This document shows, piece after piece, positions 35,938 through 47,400 of a stretch of DNA of 64,000 nucleotides (the stretch's first letter is position 1; the number at the start of each line of letters is the position of its first letter). The DNA comes from Eucalyptus grandis. Lineage: Eukaryota > Streptophyta > Magnoliopsida > Myrtales > Myrtaceae. A program made the translations under genes and the position numbers. The notes below the pieces were generated by a model. The model had not been told where the DNA came from and made no database searches. It worked only from the letters and a program-made list of their open reading frames with translations. Where the stretch lies: NCBI RefSeq assembly GCF_016545825.1, contig NC_052619.1, positions 70,938,115 to 71,002,114 of the forward strand, in the 5' to 3' direction.

Positions 35938-38900
35938 TCACAGTGGATAGGTCCCTGTCAGTCGAATGTGATCGAGAGTTTCCTTAAGGCCGTGCTTCTC
36001 CACAGCCTTGTTTCCTAACTTGAATCCCTCTCCATAGGCTATTAAAGGTTCAGTCTTTATTTTATGCATTAAAAATTTGCCAAGTTGTATCTCAAAGTCT
36101 GAATATTTTCCATTTTTCAATGTTGTTGACGAAGAGGAAGATGACAGCAATGAGGATGAGAAAACATCATTGGTGGAGCTTGAATAGATCTCAGAATCCA
36201 ACCACTTATGAGCCAAAACTTCACAAATGCCTTCTTCAACCTCTATACTAAGGTTAGGATAACCTGAAAAATATCAACATTAGTTCTGTCCCTTTAAAAT
36301 TTTTGCACGAAATGGAAATTAAGATGCAGCATTGACATTTTTTTAGTAATGCCCATGTCTCTATACATTCTTATTGAATATGGGTTTCTGTCAAACTAAA
36401 ATGATGACAGATATCACAGGCCATAAAATAAGAACCTTCTAGTTGAAGCCAAGCATGCATCATCTCATGGGCAAGGATTGAGCCTGTCAACAGCCTGTTT
36501 TCCCGATAATAATCAGCCACAATGCGATGATCACATAGAAGAGTAACTTAAATTTGCTGCAAAAATTCACATTACCTTGGTAGGCCATTCAAAACGAGGA
36601 TTGCATTAACCGGCTTATAAGGTTCAGTTATAATATCCGTAAATTGGTTGCCTACTCCAATTCTAGGCCTTTGGGTAACCTGTTTGATTATTCAAAAGGG
36701 ATTCTGAAATCTTTGTTTCATCAAATATAGTCGCAATGTACACATTTGATGATAGCCCAATGTTGCAACTATGAGCAAGAGCTTTTCTTACATTGGGAAC
36801 ATTCCGTCCTTCTGTTACGCACAGTCCTCTAGTTTCATCTGGGCGATGATGTCCCTTTTCATGTTTCAAGTGAGTTCGTCCAAAAAAAAAGAAAAAAATT
36901 TCAAGTGAGTATAAAAACCAAAAACAAAAAGAAAAAACACAAGAAATGAAATGATGCTAGCTGGGACTGTATTGACCTAGATAAAACTAGCTTCAGTACT
37001 TACATTCAGTTCTCCTTCCATTGCTTCATTCAGCCCTTGTCTTGGTACCAAGAGTAGAGGAATCTGCTGGTCCACTTTCATATTCATACGTTGATAGAAT
37101 CCTTGTAATTCAAGATAAAGAGGTTGACATGCTTCGGTATCCATAATCGCAGAGTCTAGACATTCTAGACATAGCTTTCGACCATCATCCAGCAACAAGC
37201 ATCTCATGTCTCTTGGCTACACATATTTAACGTTTTTTTATCAGCAATGATGCTGGGAAATTGAAAAATACTCCATACTCACGAGTTAATGTCCTACAGT
37301 TCCACCAGCAAGCAAAGCAGGGTGTTTAGAAATTGGAACTCACTTCCATCCTGTTACAACTACAACAGATTGGAGTCCCATCTTGCTCATGTGCTTGGCA
37401 ATATGTTTGCATCCAGAAACGATGAACCGAGTACTCAAATCCTTTGTTGTTTCCTGGGAGCTACGTGAAGCAAAAGAAACAGATTATTCAAAGGAAGGAG
37501 ACCAATTCATTCTAGAAGTAGCAATTAAATGACAGGGATACTGCACTTAGGAAAATCGGAAATCATCGTAAAGTTGTCATAATAGCATTTGCACTACGAG
37601 AATATTGAAAGAATTTGACTTATCAGCTAGATCATCAACCAAAACAGCATAGGGCTATGAGTCTGCCTGGTACTCAGTGTTTCTGTAACATTTTGGACTG
37701 TAACTTGGGTGTTTCCTCTGCCCTGAAGTGCTGTAACTAAGTATTAGGATAAGTAATTATTTGCCTTGGGAGAAAATTAATTTATTTTAGAGTGAATATG
37801 AGTTTCCTAACATGATTTTTTCACTTAAGATTATCAATTGAGATTAACATCTGCATAGAAAAGCTGCATCAGGAAAAGCTCCTAGATTACCCTGAGCCAT
37901 TTCTTTGAATTAGTTTTTAACTGTTAAGGCTTTCACTTCTTTTGCTTCTTAAGTCTTGTAGAAAAGGAAAGACTGCCAAAAAGTCTTCTCAAACACCCTT
38001 TAAGTCAATTCCCTTTTACGTTTTTTTCAAAGTCAAAACTTTTGGAATGTCTTATGGTTTTGCAGTTTGAACTTTATACGAAGGATGACAATTTTTTGTA
38101 CCTTGGGACTTCCACTGGATAAGCCTTTTTAAACAACCTTTTGATACAGCACCCGAGTTCAATGCTAAAACACTTACATAATTCTTGCAAATGTCACATC
38201 TTAGATAATGGTGTTCTCTGTAGCATGATTCATGATAGAGGTGGTCCCTGGATGCTGAAATCTACAGGAAAGTAATCTATCAATCATTTGTTATGTACTG
38301 TAGAAAGTAATATAGCTGAAAAACTATTAGGCAAGCCTTACTCAGAAGTTAAGCGAACATAGTTTACCTCGAGATCTGCAATTGGAAGACCACATGCGTG
38401 GCAGCGAAAGCATTCTGGATGCCAATCAGCACCCATATAACTCTTATAATCTTCAGGACCAATCTGACTCTTGCAACCAGCACAGATTCTGAACAATTAA
38501 TGCTGTAAGTTAACCTGATTGTGAAATAAGTCCATCTAAAAGCTGGACTATTGTTGCAATATGAAAACGTCATGTAAAATATGTAGGTGAAGTACTGTTA
38601 CAATAATCATGCATTCTCTGCCAGCAGAGCAGCTGAGAACTTTTGTTACTGTCAAGTTGATATGCAAATAATTTCTCAAAGAAATTGCTTCAGTACGATT
38701 GGTTGAGATCCACCAAATGTCAATATCTTTTCCAGCAACCTGTTATTTTCTTTACTATAATACAAATTTAACTATTTAAGACTTTCCAGCCCCCAAAATT
38801 GGAACTGGATTCATCAGCCACATTTGTATTGCCTCCATACTGAAAATCAGCACCTTGACATACACTAGTTAAATGTCACCATCTCCCTATTCTATGCCTA

Positions 38901-40726
38901 ACCTGGTACATCTACATAAAATATCAGCTTCATCACATTTTTAAGCAAGACCAAAACTTCTCTCAGACTACACAGTAAATCACGTGAACAGAGAGGTTAC
39001 AGAGGAATCCTGCATCTTTCAGTCAGTATCAAACCTAAAGCCACTCTTTTCCACGAACTTCTACCTTCCATCTCAAGACTTGAACATTTTCATATCTCAT
39101 ATCCTATTTGATATTAGCAATTAGAGAAGCATTAACTGTTTAAAAAAAGAGATAATATAAACCTCTCAAAAGATGGGAATTGGACCAACACATCAATAAT
39201 AACCTGAGACAAGAAAGCTGAAGAGCTGATATACCTCCAGCCTGAAGATGAAATTGTATGAAGTTGAAATGAATTTCCATTACGGTGACTTGATGGATCT
39301 TCTACATTTAAGCTTTCCTGGAGAGCTTTTTCCAGTAGTTCATCCTCCCGATTGAGCTGTAGAATGATGTTTGTCTTTTTCTTGCTGAGCTTTAGAAGCT
39401 TGAACGTATTTGGATTTATATTCATCATCTAGTGAAAAATTTAACAGACAAATAATGGAATCACTTGATTATATATGTGTGACATTTTGGTTTGATAAGT
39501 AAGAAATTATTGTTGCATTAAACACACTAGAAGGTGGTCCGATCCAGCATACAAACCCTCACAGAAAACTACTAGCTAGGAATTCCCCAATACAAACGAA
39601 GAGAATTGTGAGCACTAGAACAAACAGCAAGTTTACTTTCCTTAGACAATCTATGTCTCACATCACATTTGATAGCAATAGTAACCTCACAGATTGAATA
39701 GCTGTGAGATTTATGGATCCTGTTACTCCTAGCTCTCCATATAAGATAATAAAAGGCATTCCAAGCTAGGTTATACAAAATACAACCAGAGGATTTGCCT
39801 TTATAAAGAGCTGATGACCACTCCAAATCTTCTTCCTACGAGCCAGACATTCTAGACAAATTGCATAACAGAAGAATAGATGCCCATGTACCCTTAGAGA
39901 AAGAGCAGTCTATGAGTAGATGGTCCCTTGCCATTGGAAAAATTGCATAACTGAAGGATAGATGCCCATAACAGACAAATTACAGGAACCACTCAATTAT
40001 ATATCGTAAAATTTATATACGTAACTTTTAGACAAATAATGAAATACATTGCTAGCAGAAAGAAAAGCATGAAGTGGTTATGGTGCAAAAAGGTGAACAG
40101 GTTCAATGATTCGCTACTCCAACTCCAGCAACACTAGATAGCCTAAAAGAGATCTTGATGAGTGTACATCTCTTCAAACTAAAAGAGACTTATACTAAAT
40201 CAAATGGAGAGTGGGAACAAGCTGAAGACATTCTTTTACATATGCTTCACTCATTCACCATATTATTGAAGAGATGAGAACCTCTGTGTGTGCATTCGAT
40301 TGAATGTTCATAATAAATGCTTACAGTTTGGTGATTTACCGATGAAATTTTTTCCTATCTGATCTTCTTCTGCAAGTGAAAGGGCAATTGCATAATCTAT
40401 TTCCTCCCTCTCATGGTCTGTTAACTCGTCCTGCATCCAAATCCTCAATCATGTAAATGGGATGAGAAGGTGACTTACGAGAAAATTAAGGACACAAACC
40501 ACAAGCTAATGAGGACCTGTGACATTCTCTCTTTGGAAGTATAGCTTTGAATGAAGAATGTGACTGCGTCTTTCCCCTTTTTTTCAATCAACAGGTGACA
40601 GAAATGTATGATTTCCAACTCGAGTTAAGATACAAGAAAAATCAAAAGAAAACCGTTAATTCCACAGAATTTTGCTGATATGGTCCCCCTTGGCCAAGAC
40701 TGTCCAGTGGCCAGGAGATTCTCCAT
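35938..40726 (-). pseudogene. DA1-like copy B, 5' half disrupted, peptidase half open
   Basis: Exon counterparts (minus): exon 1 from ATG 40726 (shortened; the GTATAA donor of copy A reads GAATTA), 40430-40340, 39428-39235, 38488-38368, 38261-38178, 37460-37344, 37216-37004, 36854-36792, 36679-36576, 36494-36436, 36263-35938. Exon 3 is 194 bases, one class out of phase; compared with copy A it lacks two bases before GAGGATGAA and, entered in the normal phase, meets TGA. From exon 4 to the stop everything is open: LIM cysteines ([19 protein letters not shown]), HEMMH and the C-terminal block are intact. An ATG that starts exon 3 (39428) is in the correct frame for UIM2 and all downstream exons, so a shortened protein without UIM1 is conceivable. 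Exon 9 has a 12-base deletion. Confidence 0.8.
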
Positions 40727-42784
40727 GAAGCAAATTGTTGCTATGCAATTGCAGTTAGCACTTATAGTAAGACCCGAAGTTGTGAAGACAAAATCTTAGC
40801 AAGTGCTTTGGGTGAATCGAAGGACAAACATCTCATGATAATAGAGGCATGCCAAAGCTGCCTCAGCTGTAACTCATAAGGCAGTAGATCAACTGCTAGG
40901 TTTGATTCAACCAAAGAAAAAACTGCTAGGTTTTAAGACATTAGTGGAATAGAATTACATACATCAGTGGAGGGTAAAAGTTCAAGATCACATCTATTGA
41001 GAAAAAGAGATGAGGACCTTCAAAAGAAAGGATACTGAGGGTGAACAAAAGAGGCATAAACTGACTAGATGAATCCTAAACGAGTTCTATTCAGCATCCA
41101 CATTCTATATCACTTTGAATGAAGGAAAATGAGCTAGAACCCACAAGACCCAGGACCATGCACATGGCTAACAGGTAATGGACAGGTTATTAAGATTTCA
41201 TATCTTGGATGTCCTATATCATGAATGACTTGAAAATTTGCTAAGGCAGTTTTGTTTATAGCGAGCCACAGGCCCACAATATTATTATCGAGCAGGTTGA
41301 AATGGATGAAAATAATAAGATCAATGAAAAGTAGCTTAGTTCAATAAATATCGCCTTCTAGACCATAAAATGCACTTCAGAAGCACCATCATAACAAGTC
41401 TCAAGGAAATTAGGAGAGTGATTTTCCATTTTGTCTCTAAATTTCAAATTTAGCTGAGCTTCTCATTAACAAAATAGCGATCATAATTCAGTTTCCAGAC
41501 AAATGACAAACTAAAAGAGAAAAAAGCACAGAAAGGAATGAAGTTTCTATAGCTCTGTAGAGTTATAGATAAGAAATAAAGAAGTGCACTTCTTCCTAGA
41601 CATGGATCACAAAATGCTCAGAACACTGCTTTCAGATTGCAATAATTAAACCAACTATTGACAGTTCTCTGAGTGTATAGACAGAAAGAGCACAGTGCAT
41701 CTCAGAGACTCACCATTAATCAAACATGAAACTACAGAAACAGAGGATTGCCGACGAACAAAGGGTAAAAAGGAAGAAGAAGAAGAAGGAGCAAAAATCA
41801 GTGTCTCTCAGCAAAATTCTGTCTTTTCCGGTAATTAAATTCTGTGTGAATCCAAGTCAAAATGGTAAGATTTACCCAAATATCAAAGATCAATAAACTG
41901 GTGACCATGCATGACAGTATGTCATCTACATACCTTGATCAGTGAAGAGAGGAAGCGAGCTTATGAGAGAGTAAAGTGAAGAGCAACTTGACTTGAGTGT
42001 GACTTCTTCAATGCCCATTTCTTCTTTTGTGAGAAGTGGGTCCTCACCCCTCAATCATTTTTCCACAATGTAACTCCACACTACAGGTCTAGAGCTAATG
42101 AGTTTGTCGTTTCAATTATGTGCACTTTTTTGTGAGACGACAATTATCTTCCCCAGAATTTTGTAACATATTCGCAAAGCATTTGCATAATTCTCTTTAT
42201 GTGTTTATTTCTTTACTTAATATTTTCTCTACATGATAAAGCAAATATGTTGGAGATTTCGACCTCAAACTTTTACCGATCAACTCACCCTTTACCAAAA
42301 AAAAAAACTTTTACCGATCAACTCCATTAAAAGCCCTTTTATTATTACTGAGTGAGTTGCGATCGTAGCATGGTGAAAGAGGGGGTAATATTTTGCCCAA
42401 GACATGTAAAAGGCCTTATGTCCATAGTAAAGGCTCAACGCACTAATTACAATAGTAAAAAAAAAATAAAAAATTGAAAGGTAGAGGAATATTACACTGT
42501 GATAACTTTTATTCTGGCTCGTAGACACGTGTTTTTTTGCCGTAACTCTTATACGAAACCTTGTAACACATAATTTTTTTGATGATTTCGCTCTGACGGA
42601 TGAAATATAGTCGCATCATTCTCCAGCAACCGAGATGTTTCTGAGTGATGCCTCGCAAAATCCCGGTTACACCGTATAGAAAAATTATACATTCCTTATT
42701 CTTTATTGGGTTAACATACGAGTAACAATTCTCGCGATACAATCACTCAAATTTTTGTTTTGACAGAGGATCAGACATCCCCAT
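40727..42784. other. DA1-like B upstream region and spacer
   Basis: To about 42410 it parallels the DA1-like A leader region, including a relic of the mini leader exon near 41710-41745. From 42411 to 42784 the sequence is unrelated to block A and shows no gene. Confidence 0.5.
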
Positions 42785-43690
42785 CTTTTATTACTAGCAG
42801 TAGATGATGCCTTTGTCGAGTTTGCCAACGTCTGTAGTTACGCCCTCACTTGCAAAAGTCCTCATCCCCGAGCACCGGCCCTGGTACATTGGGACGTACT
42901 GGGGCACAGCAAGCACTGCGTTCCGTGCAGAGTCGGTGAGTCCGACGCATTCTTGGTCACGGGGACCATCTTTAATGACTATAGCTCCGCTGTAGTCTCT
43001 CCTTTCCCAGAACGGAGAAGGCGATCGTAGTGCAGCCCGTCGCGAACAGCCCCACTTCGGGTGTGTCCTGGTGAAAAATTTCCTGAAGGTGCTTGCCAGG
43101 CGACTTATGCACAACCCCGACGGCTTATTAGAACTACTGCCGGATATATTTTCCGATAGGCTTCGAACATATCCAGAACATGCTTTTGAGCAGAACTGTC
43201 GTGATCGCTGAGACAGGAGATTCTTGATTCAATTGTTAGAAACTTAACTGATATGGGTTAGCAAAGTAAGCATTCTTTCGATATGATGAATCTTCCAATC
43301 TTGTTCAATGGCTTTCACTGGGTCCGCGCTTTATGGCGATGTTCATTTGCTCGAGATCTCAAATAGATGATCGCTCCAGGTATCTTGATGATGCGGACAG
43401 AAAGCATCATCTTCCTGATAAACAACCGCGGATACGCCATTGAGGTCGAGATTCACAAGCGACCTTACCACGTAATTAAGGACTAGAACTACACCGGCTT
43501 AGTATGGTCTATCCACAACGGGGAGGGCCAGTGCTGGACAATACATATACAAGGTGACAAGCTTGTTCTTACATCACTCGCTGCGTTTCCACACCACGTC
43601 AGAGATCACGGAAAGAATGAAAAGTCTCTTGCTCGTCTTGCAAAGCCTGTGTGCAAGGAAGAACTTGCTAGGTGCCGGTCATGCCATAGG
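42785..43690 (+). pseudogene. PDC: Pyruvate decarboxylase pseudogene fragment
   Basis: Pieces in all three frames match the middle and C-terminal part of plant pyruvate decarboxylase in order: [115 protein letters not shown] and, after a possible retained intron (about 43553-43647), CKEELAR. Stops and frameshifts are many, the N-terminal TPP-binding part is missing and one internal part is poorly conserved. GC content is higher than the flanks. The apparent retained intron argues for an unprocessed relic. It sits between DA1-like B and C and is not part of block A. Confidence 0.85.
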
Positions 43691-43724
43691 ATCATCAGCA
43701 TCCACTTTAGTAGTTTTCAGTCTA

Positions 43725-43856
43725 AATTGGTTGGATGGAATGAATCAGTAACCGATATGAAAATATTTATAGCTAAATTGGTTCAATTGAAATGTTTAAA
43801 ACTGAATTGGTACCAATTAAATAAGTTTAAAATTTTCTGGTATTTTTCCCCTCCAA
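43725..43856. mobile_element. Single terminal repeat of a foldback MITE family
   Basis: Words such as TTTAAAACTGAATTGGTACC and TTAAATAAGTTTAAAATTTT resemble the right terminal repeat of the element at 52159-52799 and the fragment at 58383-58495. No partner repeat is seen here, so it is a solo half or a decayed copy. Confidence 0.55.
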
Positions 43857-44449
43857 GAGTGGAGAACTATGATGAAGGTGTGCAGTATGATTGTCTATAC
43901 AATATGCCACGTCCAAATATACTGGGGGAGCACAAGCAAATGCACCTCAAATGGAGCCTAGCAAATGGGATGGGGTCCATTCAATACAAAGGGTATTTGT
44001 CGGCTCTCCCATGTCAATTGGAAGATCAATTCCACCAAATTCTAATTAAGGCCTTCTAAAAACTAGTCATGCTATGACCGGAATCTAAACGTCTTTGCTT
44101 AAGCTTTTATAAAAATATTTCCCTTATTTAACTCACAGTATGCCGCAAAGCCAGCAGAAATTGAATGTACTATGCATCACTATCCACCATAAAATTACAT
44201 CAAAAAAATTAGCAGTAAACAGGCATGCAATTTAGGAAAAATGTTCAAGTTCTGACTTTGGAGCTTCATTCAATTCATGTCCATATCGTGTTATCATGGT
44301 TTAGCATATTGCTGATTACAACGGCTGGTAGATAAATTACAAGCACAAGTTTATTGCTTATGTCTATAGCGACTTACACACTTTTTTTCGGTCCTGTCGT
44401 ATAATGCAAGGTGAATTGACATTGAAGATTATTGTTTCCACAGATGTGA
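43857..44449. other. Spacer downstream of DA1-like C
   Basis: Nothing supported as a gene; the 3' UTR of DA1-like C probably occupies the right-hand part. Confidence 0.4.
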
Positions 44450-47400
44450 TCAGAGCGGAAAGATCCCCGTTATTCGGATGTGATCAAGTGTGCTCTTAAG
44501 GCCGTACTTTTCCACCGACTTATTTGCTGACCTGAATCCTTCTCCATAGACCGTCGAAGTATCAGACTCTATTTGATGTTTAAAGAAATCACCAAGTTGC
44601 TTCTCATAGTCTGGCCGTTTGCCCTTCTTCGATGAAAAAGATGCAGACGACGACGAAGACGATGCGGCGTCATTCGCAGAGCTGGAATAGATCTCGGAAT
44701 CCAACCACATATGAGCCAGAACTTGACAAATGCCTTCTTCAACCTCCGGTCTTAGGTTAGGGAACCCTGAAGATTACCAACTTTAGTTCTCTTTCTAAAA
44801 TCCCAAATGAGAAAAATGCGATATAGATCCCCCTTTTCAGCATTATACCGTATTGATGTGTGGTTAATGCAAATGTTTGTCATGTGCATGTATAAATGGC
44901 AACAGTCATCAGAGGACAAAAAAGACCAACCGTTGAGTCGAAGCCATGCGTGCATCATCTCATGAGCAAGAATCGACCCTGTCAACAATCTGCATATCTG
45001 AACATTGTCAGCCATTGATTATGATGATCATACAGAATAACCATAGCTTACAGCAAAGAACTCGTGCTACCTAGGAAGACCATACAAAATGAGGATTGCT
45101 GTCACTTCACACGAACGGACTAGCTTATAAGGTTCAGTAATCATTGGAATTAACGGGTAGCCTGCTCCGATTCTCGGCCTCCGTATAACCTGTTGTCAAG
45201 TGAAGAACGATCTCAAAATCTACATTATGCTAATTCATTGTGAACTTAACAAAGATGATGATCTCACAACCAGGCAACCCAAGGGTAAAAGTTTCATACA
45301 GTTGTAACACACTGTTCTTCTGACAAGCAAAGTCCTCTAGTCTCAGGCATGTGATGATGTCCCTTTCGAAGTGAAGGTTTCGGAAGGCCAGAAAGAAAAG
45401 AGTTAGATAAACAGATAGAGAGAAAAATCTAATCTTTGGGATAACATGGACCCAGATAAAGTTGCGTTTGTTCTTACATTTTTTTCACCTTCAATTGCTT
45501 CATTTAGCGCTTGTCTCTCCACCAAGAGCAAAGGAATCTGCTGGTCCACTTTCATGTTCAGACCTTCATAGAATTCTCGTATAGCAAGATAAAGAGGTTG
45601 ACATTCATTTGTATCCATAATTGCAGAGTCCAGACACTCCAGACACAGCCTTCGGCCATCATCCAGTGATATGTATCCATGATCTCTTGGCTACAACATT
45701 GGGTGCTTTTCTTTAGTAATGACACTGGCAAAAGGTGCTTTATGATAACTAGTGAACAGTCTACAATTCAGCTAGCTAGCCAAAGGGGTATTGATTAGTT
45801 GAAAATCACCTCCAATCTTTCACAGCTACAACATCTCGGAGTCCCATCTCGCTCGTGGGATGGGCAATACTTTTGCATCCAGAAAGGATGTGCCCTATAC
45901 TCAATGAGACCTGCTCCGTTTCTGGGGATCTGTACAAGAAATGAAGCAGTGAGGTTGTTTTATCCAAAAGCAGCAATTATCAAGCAAGTAAATGACATGA
46001 AGAACAGAAAGGAGATGATATCTTAAACTTCTTGAAAATTCACTATACATCAGAGGAATCTTCCTAAAAACTGGCTTGACTAAAAACTATAGATCATCAA
46101 TGGTGGAGGGATTGGTCTGCGATTCAACCAATAACATCCAGTTTGATTCAATAACAAGAAAGCACTCCCCGCTAAGTGGGATTGGCTACATCCTACATCG
46201 ATCCCCTTATGCAGTCATGCTCTATCCCAAACCAGATCCTCCTAATATCCAAGCACATGAGATCTTTCCTTGAGTTTCACGTTCATGTCATCCCCTGCCT
46301 CATTCATGCCATATTTCCATAATGATCGTAGACGTTCCCATTGAAGCATCTAAGCATGTCCACACCACCTTAAAAGGAAATTCTATTAACTACTAACCAG
46401 ACCAAGTTTTCCACCAGTCCCCCCCACAGACAAACCCAGTCCAACCAGGATTTGGACCAACAGCCACTTAAATGATACAACCAGAAGATATAAGGGAATT
46501 TTCTGCTAAGACTGCTGTCAGTAAGCACCTACAATGCTTCCGAAAATCATATTAATGAAATTTCCAGAAAGCAAGTGCTGGTCCTCTATGAACTTCAAAC
46601 TTCTAATCCTTTACAATCATTAGCAACATAAATTAAGGAACTGCATGGAAACAGTTGCGCAAAGATTTTTCTAGCAGTGTTGATCATAAGACTAATACTT
46701 GCTTGGCGTTATTCCCCATGAAAGAATTGCGTGAGGTGGTATAATGGAAACATAATTTACTAAAGTCTCCCAAGAGAGATCTCAGTCACCATGAATTGTT
46801 CAACTAATGAATTTACAACAACAAAAATCACTACAGCAGTCAACTGACCAACCTTTGTGTTTAATTATCAAAGAAAAATGATAATAATTATAATAGTCAT
46901 ATACAATATGCTATAAAACCAGATGCTTCTGCTTTAGTGGTTATTTTGATGATAAAATCTGCTGAAACCTAGCCTTTGGAGTGAAATTCTGGCACAAAGA
47001 AAACTTATCTTGCTCCACAGAAAGTCCAAACCACAAGTGATGGCCAATAAAATAATGTGGTTGCTTGCAAATGTCAAAACAGAAAAAGAAAAAAGAAACT
47101 CTGAATTACTTTTGATCAAGCACCTCCTACTTACTCAGAAGCCACTTACATGATTCTTGCATACATCACATCTAGGATGATGATTCTCCTTGTAGCATGA
47201 TTTGTGGTAAGGCCGTTTTCCTGCGAGCGAAAACTAGCAAAAGATGGCGATCCATCAATCTCTGACTATTTATTACAAAATACAATGCATAATTACAAAA
47301 AATTAGCAGACCAAACCTCAACCACAACTTTCAATGAACATATTATACCTCGGGATTGGTAATTGGAAGACCACATGCATGACAGCGAAAGCATTCTGGA

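Larger units (their letters stand above)
31917..42410. repeat. Segmental duplication, block B
   Basis: Tandem, same-orientation partner of block A. It is clearly more decayed: the GONST1 fragment and DA1-like B both carry disabling changes. Block B also has its own 243-bp LTR insertion and a local repeat of TTTTACCGATCAACTC at 42275 and 42308. Confidence 0.85.

Noticed and set aside
42785..43114. Initial idea of an unknown minus-strand gene (106 codons)
   Set aside because: The plus strand decodes to pyruvate decarboxylase pieces in order, so the minus frame is a shadow of that pseudogene.
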